DNA of 64,000 bases from Clostridiaceae bacterium (GCA_021771025.1 JAETPW010000002.1:62001-126000), one strand, 5' to 3'. Shown: positions 34,500 to 44,581, counted from the first letter of the stretch. Notes: generated by a model not told the origin, from the letters alone. Made by a program: numbers and translations.

Positions 34500-35675
34500 T
34501 TATGTTAAACCATTATCTTCTTTATTTACTAATTTTGGTAAATTTTTTGGATTCCCTTTTGTTCCACTCACTAATAAGTTAATTGGTTTAGCTTTCATTT
34601 TTGGTTTAGGAATATGAATATTGCTTTTAGCAATATGGAATAGACTGCTTAATGTTTTTAGTACGATTTCTTTGCTCTCTTCATCTGCTTTTTGATACGT
34701 TTTTAGCATGGTTTTAGCATTAGAAAACCATTTTGTTCCCATTTCTGATAGGGTTTGCGCCTGTGTTGCATTTAAGATTTCAAATAAGGTATCAATAAAT
34801 TTTCCTCTTTGTTCAGGACTCACTTCTTTTAGCCAATTCGTAATGGTATGATCAATAAATTCACTGGAATTGGTAAACTGATCCTCTACAAAGTGATCTC
34901 CCATAACTTGCCACGTATATAAATCATGTTGCATAATCCCTGTTTGTGTACTTTTTAAAATAGTGGTTTGCTCTTTATGATTTAATAATCTTCCAATAAT
35001 GGAAGATTGTGGTAAAAACGTATGTATGCGAGGAAGGATTTCTTGATATTCTTGGCTATTAATGATACTTTCATGAAATCCCGGTCCATCATTATTATAG
35101 ACTACGTTAACCCTGCTCTTGGTAGCAAAAGAACAAAAAGCTGCTGCATAAACGGCTAAATTTCCTCCTTTAGAATGTCCACCAATCAAAATGTGTTTTT
35201 CAGGATATTGAATTGCTATTTGCTCTAAATATTGTACACTATCTAATTGTGAAGGAACTAACTCTTGAAAACTCATGTTAAAATCTTCCTTCCAACCTAC
35301 AATCGTATTGTCTGTTCCTCGATAGGCAACATACATATTTTGGTCAGGAAGATGTACCGTAACAGCAGAAAACTGTTTCTCTTCTTCAGGGCTTAAATAA
35401 TTAACATAATTTGAAATGGTAAGATTTTTAAAACGAATACTTTGTGCTAAACGGGGAAATAAGTCAAGATCCTCCTTTTGTAAAATTCTTGCCCCTTCCT
35501 TTTGTTTCTGAAATCGATGGTATGCCTCCTCAATCGTAATATCTTCTTCTTTTTGCATTAAACCATCTAGAGGAAAATATGACAGTCTTGCCAAAATTAA
35601 ATTATCTACTTCGTTAAATTCCGTTTTTCGTAAATCAATATCTCTCCAGTCCAGATAGTCAAATAAATTTGCCAT
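34500..35675 (-). CDS. DUF2974 (Mbeg1-like) alpha/beta hydrolase
   Basis: A 391-residue lipase-like hydrolase of the DUF2974 family. It starts MANLFDYLDWRDIDL as family members do, has YVAYRGTDNTIVGWKEDF and the nucleophile elbow IGGHSKGGNLAVYAA (Ser in GHSKG). Substrate unknown, probably a lipid or ester inside the cell, as there is no signal peptide. Start taken at 35675 because GAGAGG lies 8 bases upstream; a GTG at 35684 overlaps the site. It follows ntpD by about 50 bases on the same strand. Confidence 0.88.
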   Translation of the reverse strand: MANLFDYLDWRDIDLRKTEFNEVDNLILARLSYFPLDGLMQKEEDITIEEAYHRFQKQKEGARILQKEDLDLFPRLAQSIRFKNLTISNYVNYLSPEEEKQFSAVTVHLPDQNMYVAYRGTDNTIVGWKEDFNMSFQELVPSQLDSVQYLEQIAIQYPEKHILIGGHSKGGNLAVYAAAFCSFATKSRVNVVYNNDGPGFHESIINSQEYQEILPRIHTFLPQSSIIGRLLNHKEQTTILKSTQTGIMQHDLYTWQVMGDHFVEDQFTNSSEFIDHTITNWLKEVSPEQRGKFIDTLFEILNATQAQTLSEMGTKWFSNAKTMLKTYQKADEESKEIVLKTLSSLFHIAKSNIHIPKPKMKAKPINLLVSGTKGNPKNLPKLVNKEDNGLT

Positions 35676-35723
35676 GCCATTCACCTCTCTTTCATTTGAT
35701 TGTAACGGAAGAAAAAGAAAAAG

Positions 35724-36332
35724 TCAATTTCCTTTAGCCTTTTTTACTACTTTTAGTCGAATAAATTCTTCTCGTTCTTGTTCTTCTAATATTTCTTCTA
35801 TTTGTTTTTCTATTTTTTCATCTTCAGGAATAATTATCTCTTTTAGCGAATTTGCCCTTTTTTGTACTCCACTTATCGCTTGGCTTAAACGATAAATTGC
35901 ATTTTGTCTTTGGGCCAGTTCAATAATCTGCTTACGTAATAAACTAAATTCTTGTATAGCTTGATCTACTACAATATTAGTATGATATAGTCCATAAGGA
36001 ATATTTTTTATGGTTTTCTCTTGTTGAATAATAGAAGGAATCTCAACGCCCATAACTGTTTTATATTTAATATCAACACTAGTTACCAAAGGAATTTCAT
36101 CGGCAATTTCCTTTACACGACTAATTCCCAATCTCACATTAGCCTGTTGTAAATGATCAAATGCTTTAGTTTTATTTTCTTCATAACATTTCCTTTTTTC
36201 TTCATCCTCTCTTCTTTGTTTTTCACGTTCTTGCCACAAAACATACTTCTTTTTTTCCAATAACTCCTGCCCTTGTTTGGCTAATTGAATTGTTTTTTTC
36301 ATTTTTAACAAATTATTCTTCGTAGGAAGCAT
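35724..36332 (-). CDS. ntpD: V-type ATP synthase subunit D
   Basis: A 202-residue subunit D, the central rotor shaft of the V/A-type enzyme. Typical are the N-terminal NLLKMKKTIQLAKQGQELLE and the second long helix near the C-terminus (IYRLSQAISGVQKRANSLKE). Start set at 36332 (MLPTKNN) since AAGGGGGAATTTAAG lies just before it. It is the last ATPase gene of the cluster. Confidence 0.93.
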   Translation of the reverse strand: MLPTKNNLLKMKKTIQLAKQGQELLEKKKYVLWQEREKQRREDEEKRKCYEENKTKAFDHLQQANVRLGISRVKEIADEIPLVTSVDIKYKTVMGVEIPSIIQQEKTIKNIPYGLYHTNIVVDQAIQEFSLLRKQIIELAQRQNAIYRLSQAISGVQKRANSLKEIIIPEDEKIEKQIEEILEEQEREEFIRLKVVKKAKGN

Positions 36333-36395
36333 CTTAAATTCCCCCTTATTTTTATACATCCAGCCTTCATCTACTATATTACTTTATTTATTTTC

Positions 36396-37712
36396 TCATC
36401 TATAAAGTAAGCCCAATATCTTCTCCCCCAATGCTAAAGTTTCTTCAATGCTTCTTCTTTCTCCTTTATCTTGATGAATAAACTGTTCCTCTAATTCCTT
36501 ACCAAAAGCCAAATACAACTGATCAGTTTGGCTAAGCTCCTTTTCCCCCAGCACTTTAGCCAAAGCCCTTATTTCTTGTGTCTTCGCATAAGAAGCAAAA
36601 ATCTGATTTGCTATTTGGCTATGATTCTCTTTTGTATATCCCTTACCAATACCATCTTTCATCAAGCGAGAAAGAGAATCCAAAATTTGAATTGGCGGAA
36701 AAATTCCCTTTTGTGCCAAATCGCGAGACAAAACAATTTGTCCTTCAGTAATATAGCCAGTTAAATCAGGAATAGGATGAGAAATATCATCATTTGGCAT
36801 AGTCAAAATAGGAATTTCGGTAATTGATCCCTCTTTTCCTTTAATTCTACCTGCTCTTTCATAAATAGAAGCAAAATCACTATACAAATACCCAGGATAC
36901 CCTTTTCTACTAGGAATTTCTCCCTTAAGGGTAGAAACTTCGCGTAAACTCTCTGCATATGCTGTCATATCAGTTAAAATAACCAATACTTGATAACCTA
37001 ACGTAAAAGCAAAATATTCAGCACAAGTTAAGGTAACTTTTGGTGTTAAAATACGTTCTATACTAGGATCATTGGACAGATTTTGAAACATAACCACTTT
37101 ATCCAAAACGCCATTTTGCTTAAAACTTTTCTGAAAAAACTCAGCTGTTTCAAACTCTGCTCCCATTAAGCCAAAACAAATCATAAATTTTTCTTCTTTA
37201 TTTACATTGGCCCCTGCTATCATACGGCTAGCTAATTCATTATGATTGATCCCACTTCCTGAAAAAATGGGCAATTTCTGCCCTCTGATTAAAGTCATTA
37301 ATCCATCAATTGCTGAAATTCCCGTTTCAATAAAATTACGAGGATATTCTCTAGCTACTGGATTAATAGGTGATCCATGAATATCACGTTCTTCTTCTGC
37401 CTGAATTTCACCTAATCCATCAATTGGTCTACCTGCTCCATCAAAAATACGTCCTAACATACTCTGAGCTAAGGGAATACTAAGAGGCTTTCCCTTTCTT
37501 TTTGTTCTTACCGACCTTAATGGAATTTGATCAGTTCCCTCATATACTTGAATTGTCGTAACATTTTCATCCATCATAATCACATTTCCTAAACGTGTTT
37601 CTCCATTCGGCAAACTAAGTTCAACTTGTTCTTCAAAAGAGATCCCCTCAGGAGTCTTTAAAAAAACAAGAGGACCATTAATACGTTCTAAACCAAGATA
37701 CTCAATATACAT
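36396..37712 (-). CDS. ntpB: V-type ATP synthase subunit B
   Basis: A 438-residue non-catalytic B subunit. It has the B-type degenerate P-loop region PIFSGSGINHNELASRM (no GKT) and the strongly conserved ARVKGKEGSITEIPIL-like stretch (AGRIKGKEGSITEIPILTMP) and SRKGYPGYLYSDFASIYERA. It forms the A3B3 head with NtpA. Slightly shorter than the usual ~460 residues. It begins 175 bases after ntpA and has its own stem-loop start cassette, the only one inside the ATPase cluster. Confidence 0.96.
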   Translation of the reverse strand: MYIEYLGLERINGPLVFLKTPEGISFEEQVELSLPNGETRLGNVIMMDENVTTIQVYEGTDQIPLRSVRTKRKGKPLSIPLAQSMLGRIFDGAGRPIDGLGEIQAEEERDIHGSPINPVAREYPRNFIETGISAIDGLMTLIRGQKLPIFSGSGINHNELASRMIAGANVNKEEKFMICFGLMGAEFETAEFFQKSFKQNGVLDKVVMFQNLSNDPSIERILTPKVTLTCAEYFAFTLGYQVLVILTDMTAYAESLREVSTLKGEIPSRKGYPGYLYSDFASIYERAGRIKGKEGSITEIPILTMPNDDISHPIPDLTGYITEGQIVLSRDLAQKGIFPPIQILDSLSRLMKDGIGKGYTKENHSQIANQIFASYAKTQEIRALAKVLGEKELSQTDQLYLAFGKELEEQFIHQDKGERRSIEETLALGEKILGLLYR

Positions 37713-37756
37713 TTTCCTAGTATATGCTAGCTTTTAAAACCAACATATTCCTCCTT
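37712..37756 (-). promoter_or_regulatory. Ribosome site separated from the ntpB start by a stem-loop
   Basis: Minus strand AAGGAGG (37750-37756), then ATATGTTGG (37740-37748) pairing with CTAGCATAT (37722-37730) via G-U pairs, with TTTT/AAAA possibly closing inside, then ACTAGGAAA and ATG at 37712. The left arm is identical to that of pyrB. Confidence 0.6.
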
Positions 37757-37887
37757 TTCTTCTTATTCTATCCATTTGTATTAGTCAACTCCTATGATTT
37801 TTTTCATGAGCTTACCACAAAAAGTCAATAACCATATCTACTTAGAACCAACGAGAAAAAACAGAACTGAATATTTAGCAGATTCTT

Positions 37888-39663
37888 TCAGCCTAAATGA
37901 TCTTGATAAGACCTCTCTAATTCTTTCAATTTTTTCTCCATTTCATCCTCTTTTTGTCTCAATAATTCTAAATTTCCATTAGGTACTTCATCCTTGATTT
38001 TATTATACTCTCTAAATATACCTGTCTCTTGAATCTTAGACACAGGAATTCCCTTTTGAACCAAATCAAGTGTTTTTGAGTAAAGATCAATTATCATTTT
38101 CAGCATTTTTACTTGTTTATCCAAAGGAACAGCCATATCGATGTGAGACACTGCACTCTGCTGAAGAAATCCCTTTTTTATTGACTCACAAATCATTAAC
38201 ACCAATTTTTTATCTTCTGAAAGCACATCTTGCCCAACTACCTTGCTAATTTCATTTAGCTCACTTTCTTCATTTAATAATTCAATCATTTGAGCTCGAT
38301 TTCTGATAAATTCCTCTCCTTCTTTTTGTTCATACCAATCGGTTAACTGATCGATATATTCACTATAACTAATCATCCAATTAATCGCTGGGTAATGCCT
38401 AGAATAGGCCAATTCTCGATCCAATCCCCAAAATACATGAACAAATCTTCTTGTATTTTGCGTAACCGGTTCAGAAAAATCTGATCCTTGTGGAGATACT
38501 GCTCCAATAATGGTTACAGATCCCTCTGTTTGATTATAGTTTAGTGTCCTACCTGCTCTACCATAAAATTCTGATAAACGTGAAGGCAAATAAGAAGGAA
38601 AGCCTTCTTCAGCTGGCATTTCTTCTAATCTTCCTGAAATTTCTCGTAAGGCTTCCGCCCATCTAGACGTTGAATCTGCCATTACTGCTACTTGATATCC
38701 CATGTCTCGATAGTATTCTGCAATGGTTATTCCCGTATAAATGGAAGCTTCTCTTGCTGCTACTGGCATATTGGAAGTATTGGCAATCAAAATCGTTCTA
38801 TCCATCAAAGGTCTTCCTGTTTTTGGATCCATCAATTGAGGAAAATCTTCTAATACCTGTGTCATTTCATTTCCTCGTTCTCCACAACCAATATAAATGA
38901 TAATATCTGCATCACTCCACTTAGCTAATTGATGTTGTAACATTGTTTTTCCTGTTCCAAATCCCCCCGGAATAGTAGCAGTTCCACCTTTTGCTAAGGG
39001 GAAAAGAGTATCAATTACTCTTTGCCCAGTTAGTAAGGGAATCGTAGCTGGTAGGCGTTGAGCAAAAGGTCTCTGTTTACGAATAGGCCATTTTTGTGCC
39101 ATAGATAAAGAGATTATTTCCCCTGTTTCTGATTTTACTTTTCCAATGATATCCTTTACTGTATACTCTCCTTGATTTACTATTTCACACAGTATTCCCC
39201 TTTCTTGATGAGGATATAAAATCTGATGGTTAATGCTTTCCGTTTCTACTACAGTTCCTAAAATCGTATGATAAGAAATTTCATCGCCTACTTTAACTAA
39301 AGGTTTAAATGTCCATTTTTTGGTTAAATCAATTCCCGGTAAATTCACTCCTCTTTTGATAAATGGTCCTGAATTTTCCTTAAGCTTAGCTAAAGGTCTC
39401 TCAATTCCATCAAATACATTTCCTATTAAACCTGGACCTAGCCATACAGATAGTGGTTCATGAGTCCCTTGCACTATTTCGTTTAATTTCATTCCTGCCG
39501 TATCTTCATAACTCTGAATAACACTATGATCGCCATCTATTTTGATTACTTCTCCTAAGGTATGTTCTTCTCCTAAATAGACCATATCATGCATAGCGAA
39601 ATCTTCTTCTCCTGTTGCTACAACGACAGGACCATTAATTTGGGTAATTCTCTTTGGTTCCAT
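37888..39663 (-). CDS. ntpA: V-type ATP synthase subunit A (catalytic)
   Basis: A 591-residue catalytic subunit. P-loop [16 protein letters not shown] near residue 230, the bulge region with [20 protein letters not shown], and [20 protein letters not shown] are textbook A-subunit blocks. It hydrolyses or makes ATP coupled to ion flow. It overlaps ntpE by 29 bases (ntpE ends inside its start), implying coupling. A gap of 175 bases without a gene separates it from ntpB. Confidence 0.97.
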   Translation of the reverse strand: MEPKRITQINGPVVVATGEEDFAMHDMVYLGEEHTLGEVIKIDGDHSVIQSYEDTAGMKLNEIVQGTHEPLSVWLGPGLIGNVFDGIERPLAKLKENSGPFIKRGVNLPGIDLTKKWTFKPLVKVGDEISYHTILGTVVETESINHQILYPHQERGILCEIVNQGEYTVKDIIGKVKSETGEIISLSMAQKWPIRKQRPFAQRLPATIPLLTGQRVIDTLFPLAKGGTATIPGGFGTGKTMLQHQLAKWSDADIIIYIGCGERGNEMTQVLEDFPQLMDPKTGRPLMDRTILIANTSNMPVAAREASIYTGITIAEYYRDMGYQVAVMADSTSRWAEALREISGRLEEMPAEEGFPSYLPSRLSEFYGRAGRTLNYNQTEGSVTIIGAVSPQGSDFSEPVTQNTRRFVHVFWGLDRELAYSRHYPAINWMISYSEYIDQLTDWYEQKEGEEFIRNRAQMIELLNEESELNEISKVVGQDVLSEDKKLVLMICESIKKGFLQQSAVSHIDMAVPLDKQVKMLKMIIDLYSKTLDLVQKGIPVSKIQETGIFREYNKIKDEVPNGNLELLRQKEDEMEKKLKELERSYQDHLG

Positions 39664-40231
39664 AAACTTTCTCCTTTATATTGGTAAGTAAGGTATTATC
39701 AAATACTTTTCTTTCTGTCTCTATGATCCAGCCTCCTATTTTATCTTCTGCTAAAGCCTTTATTTCACTAATCGTCCATTGATTTTCCCCTTGCTGATTA
39801 AACCAATCTCTCCATTTTTCTAACTCTTTTGATAATGCTGAAAAACGAATCATTCTACATCCTTTGATCTCCTTTAAAACACTTTCTAAGCTGGACTTCA
39901 TATAAAAATCGTATTCTGGTGTACAAGTAAACTTTTTTAATTTTTCCTTTACTTCTTGTACTAATTCTGCTTTTAGAATTAATTCTGTTTCATAAATCTT
40001 CTTTTTTCCTTTTACTTTTTCATCAAAAACTTGTTCAAAGAAATGTTGTTTTAGTTTCTCTTTTTCTTTCTGTTCCCTATTGGCCAGTCTTTCCTCTTCC
40101 TGTTTTAGTTCTTCTTCAACCTTTCTACCGACTTCGTTTTCTACTATTTTTTCTAGTTCTATTTTTTCTTTTTCCGCTAACGCCATACAATGTTTTTCAA
40201 ACCACTTTAGCTTATGTTCTATTTCTTCCAT
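39635..40231 (-). CDS. ntpE: V-type ATP synthase subunit E
   Basis: A 198-residue peripheral-stalk subunit E: a long charged N-terminal coiled coil (residues 1-90, ending in EQVFDEKVKGKKKIYETELI) and a C-terminal globular part with IGGWIIETERKVFDNTLLTN, which matches the conserved GG.i....g.i..dnT pattern. AAGGAGGCTTGATTC precedes the ATG. It overlaps ntpA. Confidence 0.88.
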   Translation of the reverse strand: MEEIEHKLKWFEKHCMALAEKEKIELEKIVENEVGRKVEEELKQEEERLANREQKEKEKLKQHFFEQVFDEKVKGKKKIYETELILKAELVQEVKEKLKKFTCTPEYDFYMKSSLESVLKEIKGCRMIRFSALSKELEKWRDWFNQQGENQWTISEIKALAEDKIGGWIIETERKVFDNTLLTNIKEKVYGTKENYPN

Positions 40232-40275
40232 GAATCAAGCCTCCTTAATTTGTCTTTTTATTTTGTTTTTTCTTG

Positions 40276-40512
40276 TTACTCTTCTAATACAACAATTACA
40301 GGAGTTTGTCTATCCATTCTTTTTTGCCATTCTTCTTCGTTCCAATGATAAATTATGGAGTTGATGACAATTATTCCAATATCTTTGCTTTGGTCTATTT
40401 TCTCTAGGTCTTTACTTAGTTCTTCTTGGTTATTCACTACCCTACTGTCAATTCCTGCTAAACGATATCCTATTTGTCTATCGGTTTGGTTTACCAATGC
40501 TATCATTTTCAT
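40276..40512 (-). CDS. ntpF: V-type ATP synthase subunit F
   Basis: A 78-residue small subunit F with the Rossmann-like start MIALVNQTDRQIGYRLAGID and IGIIVINSIIYHW. The usual length is about 100, so it is slightly short. The open frame extends 25 codons upstream, but that part is lysine-rich and unlike the family, so the start is placed at the ATG at 40512. It lies between ntpK and ntpE, as expected. Confidence 0.85.
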   Translation of the reverse strand: MKMIALVNQTDRQIGYRLAGIDSRVVNNQEELSKDLEKIDQSKDIGIIVINSIIYHWNEEEWQKRMDRQTPVIVVLEE

Positions 40513-40596
40513 GATTCTTTCTTTCCCTTTCTTAATCAATACTTTATCATTTTCTATCATGTACGATTTTTGTGTCAGAGGGAACAAATATCTATT

Positions 40597-41091
40597 TTAT
40601 ACTTTGTTTAAAATCATAATGGAAATGATTAATCCATAAATAGCAATTCCTTCTGCTAAACCGGCAAAGATAATGGTTTTTCCTAAAAGTCCAGGATTTT
40701 CACTAATTGCTCCAATGGCACTAGAGGCTACCATGGCTACTGCAATTCCTGCTCCAATACAAGCTAGACCAGTTGCTAATGCTGCTGCTAATAAACCAAT
40801 ATCGTGGTTAGATAATCCACTCTTTTCTTCTGTAACTTCTTTTGTTCTCTCTGCTTGATTGTTTTCTAAATCGCCTTTTATGGTATTGTTATTTTGTTCT
40901 TCCCCAGTTTGGCTGATTTGATCACTATTCTCATTTGTCTGATTTCGCCCATTGGTTGATTCATTTATTGTTGTATTTACTGTATCTTTAGTGTTTCCAC
41001 TTTTTGTTTGTGTTGCATAGGTTTGTCCACCTATACTTATTCCTATCATAAAACTAACTAGCATGATAATGCTAACTATTTTCTTTTTCAT
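40597..41091 (-). CDS. ntpK: V-type ATP synthase c-ring subunit K with N-terminal extension
   Basis: A 164-residue protein. The last ~75 residues are a normal proteolipid hairpin: helix one LLAAALATGLACIGAGIAVA, loop AISENPGLLGK and helix two with the ion-binding Glu in FAGLAEGIAIYG. Unusually, these follow a signal-peptide-like start (MKKKIVSIIMLVSFMIGISI, possible cleavage after TYA) and a ~60-residue hydrophilic linker rich in Asn, Gln, Thr and Glu. Normal two-helix K subunits are about 80 residues. The extension would face outside unless removed. Start at 41091 because AAGGAAGG touches the ATG at 41100. Confidence 0.9.
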   Translation of the reverse strand: MKKKIVSIIMLVSFMIGISIGGQTYATQTKSGNTKDTVNTTINESTNGRNQTNENSDQISQTGEEQNNNTIKGDLENNQAERTKEVTEEKSGLSNHDIGLLAAALATGLACIGAGIAVAMVASSAIGAISENPGLLGKTIIFAGLAEGIAIYGLIISIMILNKV

Positions 41092-41123
41092 TTTTCTCAT
41101 CCTTCCTTTCTTTTGTTAGTAAA

Positions 41124-43010
41124 TTAATCCATCGGTTTATATTCTCTTCCGTTACCTGTATAGAAACGGCTAAATAACTCATAATATTCTAAACGTAATA
41201 CTTGAATGGCTACAATTAATCCTTCTAAAACAATAACAATGGCATTTCCTATTACAGCCACTACTAGGCTACCTGCTCCTCCTACCATTTCTGCTAAAAT
41301 GTATACTGCCATACATAGTCCTACATGGTTGATGGCAAAGGCTGCTAAACGAACAAATGAAATTGTATTGCTCGCCATAGAAAGTAACATTTCGATTATC
41401 TCAAAGATTTTTTCTACTATTGACGTTTTTTTGTTTTCTTTGCGGTGATTAAGGATATTTCCTAATTTTTCTTTTCCTATGATAAGAATAAGTGGTAAAC
41501 CCAGTAAAATAAGTAACATTCCCAAACTAATGATTAGTTTTCCTTGTTGTAAAAAACCAATGACTACCACTAATATCGTAGTATAAAAAAGTAGCCCGGC
41601 TAGTCCATTTTTGTCAAAAAAAATTCGTTCTTTATCGCCATTTTTTAACCCATTTCGGATATTCACTATCATCGCTATTAGAATTAAAATAGCTCCTGAT
41701 GCAATACCTGCTATTAGCATTGTGTTAATGTTACTCATTGGGCTAGGAAGGATTCCTTTGATGATTCCTTCTTTTCCAAATACACTACCATACACAAAAC
41801 CAAATAGAATGGCTGAAATTCCTCCTGCAGTAAGTACTGGTCCTAGTGCCTTTTTGGCTTTAGAAAGAAGTAATCCGATGAATAAAATGACTGCTCCTTG
41901 TCCTATATCTCCAAACATGAAACCAAACATAAAAAAAGCAGTAATTGCTACCAAGGTGGTTGGATCCATTTCTGTATAGTTGGGAATTCCATACATGTTA
42001 ACAATTGTTTCGAATGGTTTTACTAGTTTATGATTTTTTAAATGGGTCGGCGGTATGCTAGCAACTTCGTCGTGACTTTTTATGACAAACTCTAAGTTCT
42101 CTTGTTTTAAAGCTGGAACTATTGTTTTTACCTTTTCCATGGGAATCCAACCTACGAAATAGAAAGATCCTTTTTCATCATGAGCCATATATTTTTTTAT
42201 TTCATTTACTTTTTCTAATACTTTTAATTGCTGAATGTAATGAAACAATTTTTGTCCTTCTGTTTCTTTTAATTCCATTAGCTTTTCTTTTGCCTGATTA
42301 ATTTGTTGCTCACTTGTTTCATTAAAGTGTTTTACTTCTTTCATGAAATCTATAGCTTTTCCTTTTACTTCTGCGGGAAGCCAAATTCGTTCGAATTTCA
42401 TTACGTTAAAATAACTATCAATCGAATTAGCTAAATCACTTGGCGTGAAGTAAATTAGCCATACTTTATCCTCGGTTCGTTCCAATTCAATGATAATTGC
42501 TTCTAAGTCTTTCTCTTTTTTTTGCATTTGTTCGTAATTTTCTATGCTCATATTTCCATAGCGAAAACGTAAATAACGTAAGTGATACAATTCTTCTAAG
42601 TTAACAGACAATGGCTTTAGGTGCTGAATGGGAATTAATTCTTTTTGGATAATTTTCATTTCTTCTTGTTTTTTTTGGCAAATTGCTTTTTGTGTATTTA
42701 TTTTTTGTTCAATTTCTTCTATTTCTATTTTAATTTGCTCTGTCGTTTGGCTTAAACAAATTGATGGCAGTGAAAAACGATCTGCTATTTCATTTTCTAT
42801 TCCTAATTCTTGTGCTAAGTTTTCCGCTTGTTTGATGATTTCTTTGATCTCAGACTCATACGTATAATAGGTAAGTTTCCATCCTTTTTCCAAGACCTTT
42901 AAGGCATTTTCTGGTTGGATTCCACTTCCTAGCAAAATATTGGCAATAGTATCATTTAATTTTTCTTCCTTTCCTGTTATGCTCAGTAATTTCATTCGTT
43001 CAATAGCCAA
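41124..43010 (-). CDS. ntpI: V-type ATP synthase subunit I
   Basis: A 628-residue subunit I (a-subunit homologue) that forms the ion half-channels beside the c-ring. The N-terminal ~330 residues are cytosolic and helical; the C-terminal half has about seven membrane segments, with FGFMFGDIGQGAVILFIGLL and NTISFVRLAAFAINHVGLCM, the second carrying the essential Arg. It starts with TTG at 43010 behind AGAGGTGAACCAA. It has its own promoter, separated from ntpC by a terminator. Confidence 0.95.
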   Translation of the reverse strand: MAIERMKLLSITGKEEKLNDTIANILLGSGIQPENALKVLEKGWKLTYYTYESEIKEIIKQAENLAQELGIENEIADRFSLPSICLSQTTEQIKIEIEEIEQKINTQKAICQKKQEEMKIIQKELIPIQHLKPLSVNLEELYHLRYLRFRYGNMSIENYEQMQKKEKDLEAIIIELERTEDKVWLIYFTPSDLANSIDSYFNVMKFERIWLPAEVKGKAIDFMKEVKHFNETSEQQINQAKEKLMELKETEGQKLFHYIQQLKVLEKVNEIKKYMAHDEKGSFYFVGWIPMEKVKTIVPALKQENLEFVIKSHDEVASIPPTHLKNHKLVKPFETIVNMYGIPNYTEMDPTTLVAITAFFMFGFMFGDIGQGAVILFIGLLLSKAKKALGPVLTAGGISAILFGFVYGSVFGKEGIIKGILPSPMSNINTMLIAGIASGAILILIAMIVNIRNGLKNGDKERIFFDKNGLAGLLFYTTILVVVIGFLQQGKLIISLGMLLILLGLPLILIIGKEKLGNILNHRKENKKTSIVEKIFEIIEMLLSMASNTISFVRLAAFAINHVGLCMAVYILAEMVGGAGSLVVAVIGNAIVIVLEGLIVAIQVLRLEYYELFSRFYTGNGREYKPMD

Positions 43011-43060
43011 ATTGGTTCACCTCTTTTGCTTGTTTTTTTAGTATTTACCTTTCTTAGTTT

Positions 43061-43088
43061 ATCATACTACTATGAAAAAAAACTGCAA
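43061..43088 (-). promoter_or_regulatory. Promoter of the ntpI-K-F-E-A-B-D unit
   Basis: Minus-strand TTGCAG (43083-43088), 16-base spacer, TATGAT (43061-43066), about 50 bases before ntpI. Confidence 0.55.
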
Positions 43089-43161
43089 GAAAAATAAAAA
43101 ATTATTGAGAAATTTATCTTTATCTGCTACCATTCACAGCCTTATCTATTGTAGAGTAGTG

Positions 43162-43192
43162 TAAAAAGGGATCTGTTTAAAAACGATCCCCC
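43162..43192. terminator. Terminator between ntpC and ntpI
   Basis: GGGATC-T-GTTT, loop AA, AAAC-GATCCC, with TTTTTAC on the minus side. It splits the ATPase cluster into two transcription units, H-C and I-to-D. Confidence 0.8.
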
Positions 43193-43245
43193 TTAATCTT
43201 ATCACAAATACTAGTTTCCTTCGCCTAATGTTGTTTTTTATCTTA

Positions 43246-44241
43246 TTAGTTATCCTTTTCTAAAACAACTACTTGCCTTTTCATTTCTTCTTTAGATAAA
43301 TGATAGCGAATTCCTTCAATAATGGTAACTAATGCTTCCTTTTCCATTTCTACTAATTCAAAATAAATAATCACCAAACTAATATCCCATTTTGGATTTC
43401 TAAATTTTTTTCGATACTCTTGATACAAATATCGTTTAAAATCTAATTCTAAATCATTTTCCATTATTTCAGCATAAATTGTATGTTTTAGTATTTCTTT
43501 GAATTGTTCAATGGTTTGGACTTGTTTTAATTTGTTCTTCATTTCATCTGTTAAACGATAAGATACGGGAATTAATACTTTTTCTTGCTCATGTTGCTCC
43601 CATCTGTTCATTCGATAAATCCATTCCATGTTTAACATATCTGCTTCCATAGAAATCATTTTTTCCAGTTCTGCATTTTTCCCTTTTACTTGCCTTAAAA
43701 AGTCAATGAAATAATATTGGTCCAACTGATTCTCTCGTTCAAAATCTGTTTCAGCATTTTGTAAAATTAGTCTTATGGCTTTATCTTGATAAGGAACATA
43801 TTCGAGTAATGTTTCTTTATTTTGTGCTTGTTCCATTCCTTCAAGTTTCGGGAAAATAGTTTTGATCCATCCTTGGATTTGTCTTTTCTCTTCTTCTAAT
43901 ACAGGTTCGTTTTTAGTGAGTAAATTAATCATTCTTTTCCACAAACGAATTTGGTATTTTTGTAAATAAGCATTCATGATTTTCTTTCCTGTATCATCTA
44001 AGTATTTCTCTATTTTTCGTAAATCACTAATGATTTCTTGTTCTAATGCTTGCTCTAATTCAATTCGATTGGCATTTGGTTTAATGTTTGCTAGAGAAGG
44101 TACTTTTTGTTTGAGTAGTACAATGGCATCTTTTAAATGATCTTGCTTTATTAAGTCTTCCCAATCTTCCCTTTTTAGTTTTTGAGCATACATGGCTTTT
44201 AGTTTAGCATTAACACTTGGATATTTAGCAATTTCTAACAT
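43246..44241 (-). CDS. ntpC: V-type ATP synthase subunit C
   Basis: A 331-residue C (AC39/d-type) subunit that links the rotor shaft to the c-ring. It is mostly helical; the start MLEIAKYPSVNAKLKAMYAQ fits the family. It overlaps the end of the H/G subunit gene by 17 bases. A TTG three bases upstream gives a one-residue longer form. Confidence 0.85.
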   Translation of the reverse strand: MLEIAKYPSVNAKLKAMYAQKLKREDWEDLIKQDHLKDAIVLLKQKVPSLANIKPNANRIELEQALEQEIISDLRKIEKYLDDTGKKIMNAYLQKYQIRLWKRMINLLTKNEPVLEEEKRQIQGWIKTIFPKLEGMEQAQNKETLLEYVPYQDKAIRLILQNAETDFERENQLDQYYFIDFLRQVKGKNAELEKMISMEADMLNMEWIYRMNRWEQHEQEKVLIPVSYRLTDEMKNKLKQVQTIEQFKEILKHTIYAEIMENDLELDFKRYLYQEYRKKFRNPKWDISLVIIYFELVEMEKEALVTIIEGIRYHLSKEEMKRQVVVLEKDN

Positions 44242-44581
44242 CAACTATCCCATCTTTCTCATTTTGGTAATCGTTTTGGGTGATTTCAGTTACTAATTGA
44301 TTTACTCGTTTTTCTTTATTTTCCCTAAAACTCTGTTTCATTTGTTCTATTTTTTGTCTTGTTTCTTCCTCTATTTGTTTCTTTTTTTCTGCGAGTTCAT
44401 GCTCCCATTTTTGTCTTTCTTTTTCTATTCTCGCTTTTTCTTGTACTTCTTTTACTGCTTTTTTTACTGCTAATTCTTGTTTTGTCCATTCTTCTTGATT
44501 TTCTCTTTTTTCTTCTATGGATTGAACTACTTGTTTTGCTTTTTTGTCTATAGCTAAGAGAGTTTCAATGGTTTCTTGCAT
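44225..44581 (-). CDS. V-type ATP synthase subunit H/G (peripheral stalk)
   Basis: A 118-residue, almost wholly coiled-coil protein rich in Glu, Lys and Gln (KWEHELAEKKKQIEEETRQK), as expected for the stalk partner of subunit E at the head of the cluster. The start at 44581 (MQETIETLLA) has AGAAGGATAAAC before it; a longer frame to 44617 lacks a site. Assignment rests on position and coiled-coil character. Confidence 0.75.
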   Translation of the reverse strand: MQETIETLLAIDKKAKQVVQSIEEKRENQEEWTKQELAVKKAVKEVQEKARIEKERQKWEHELAEKKKQIEEETRQKIEQMKQSFRENKEKRVNQLVTEITQNDYQNEKDGIVDVRNC

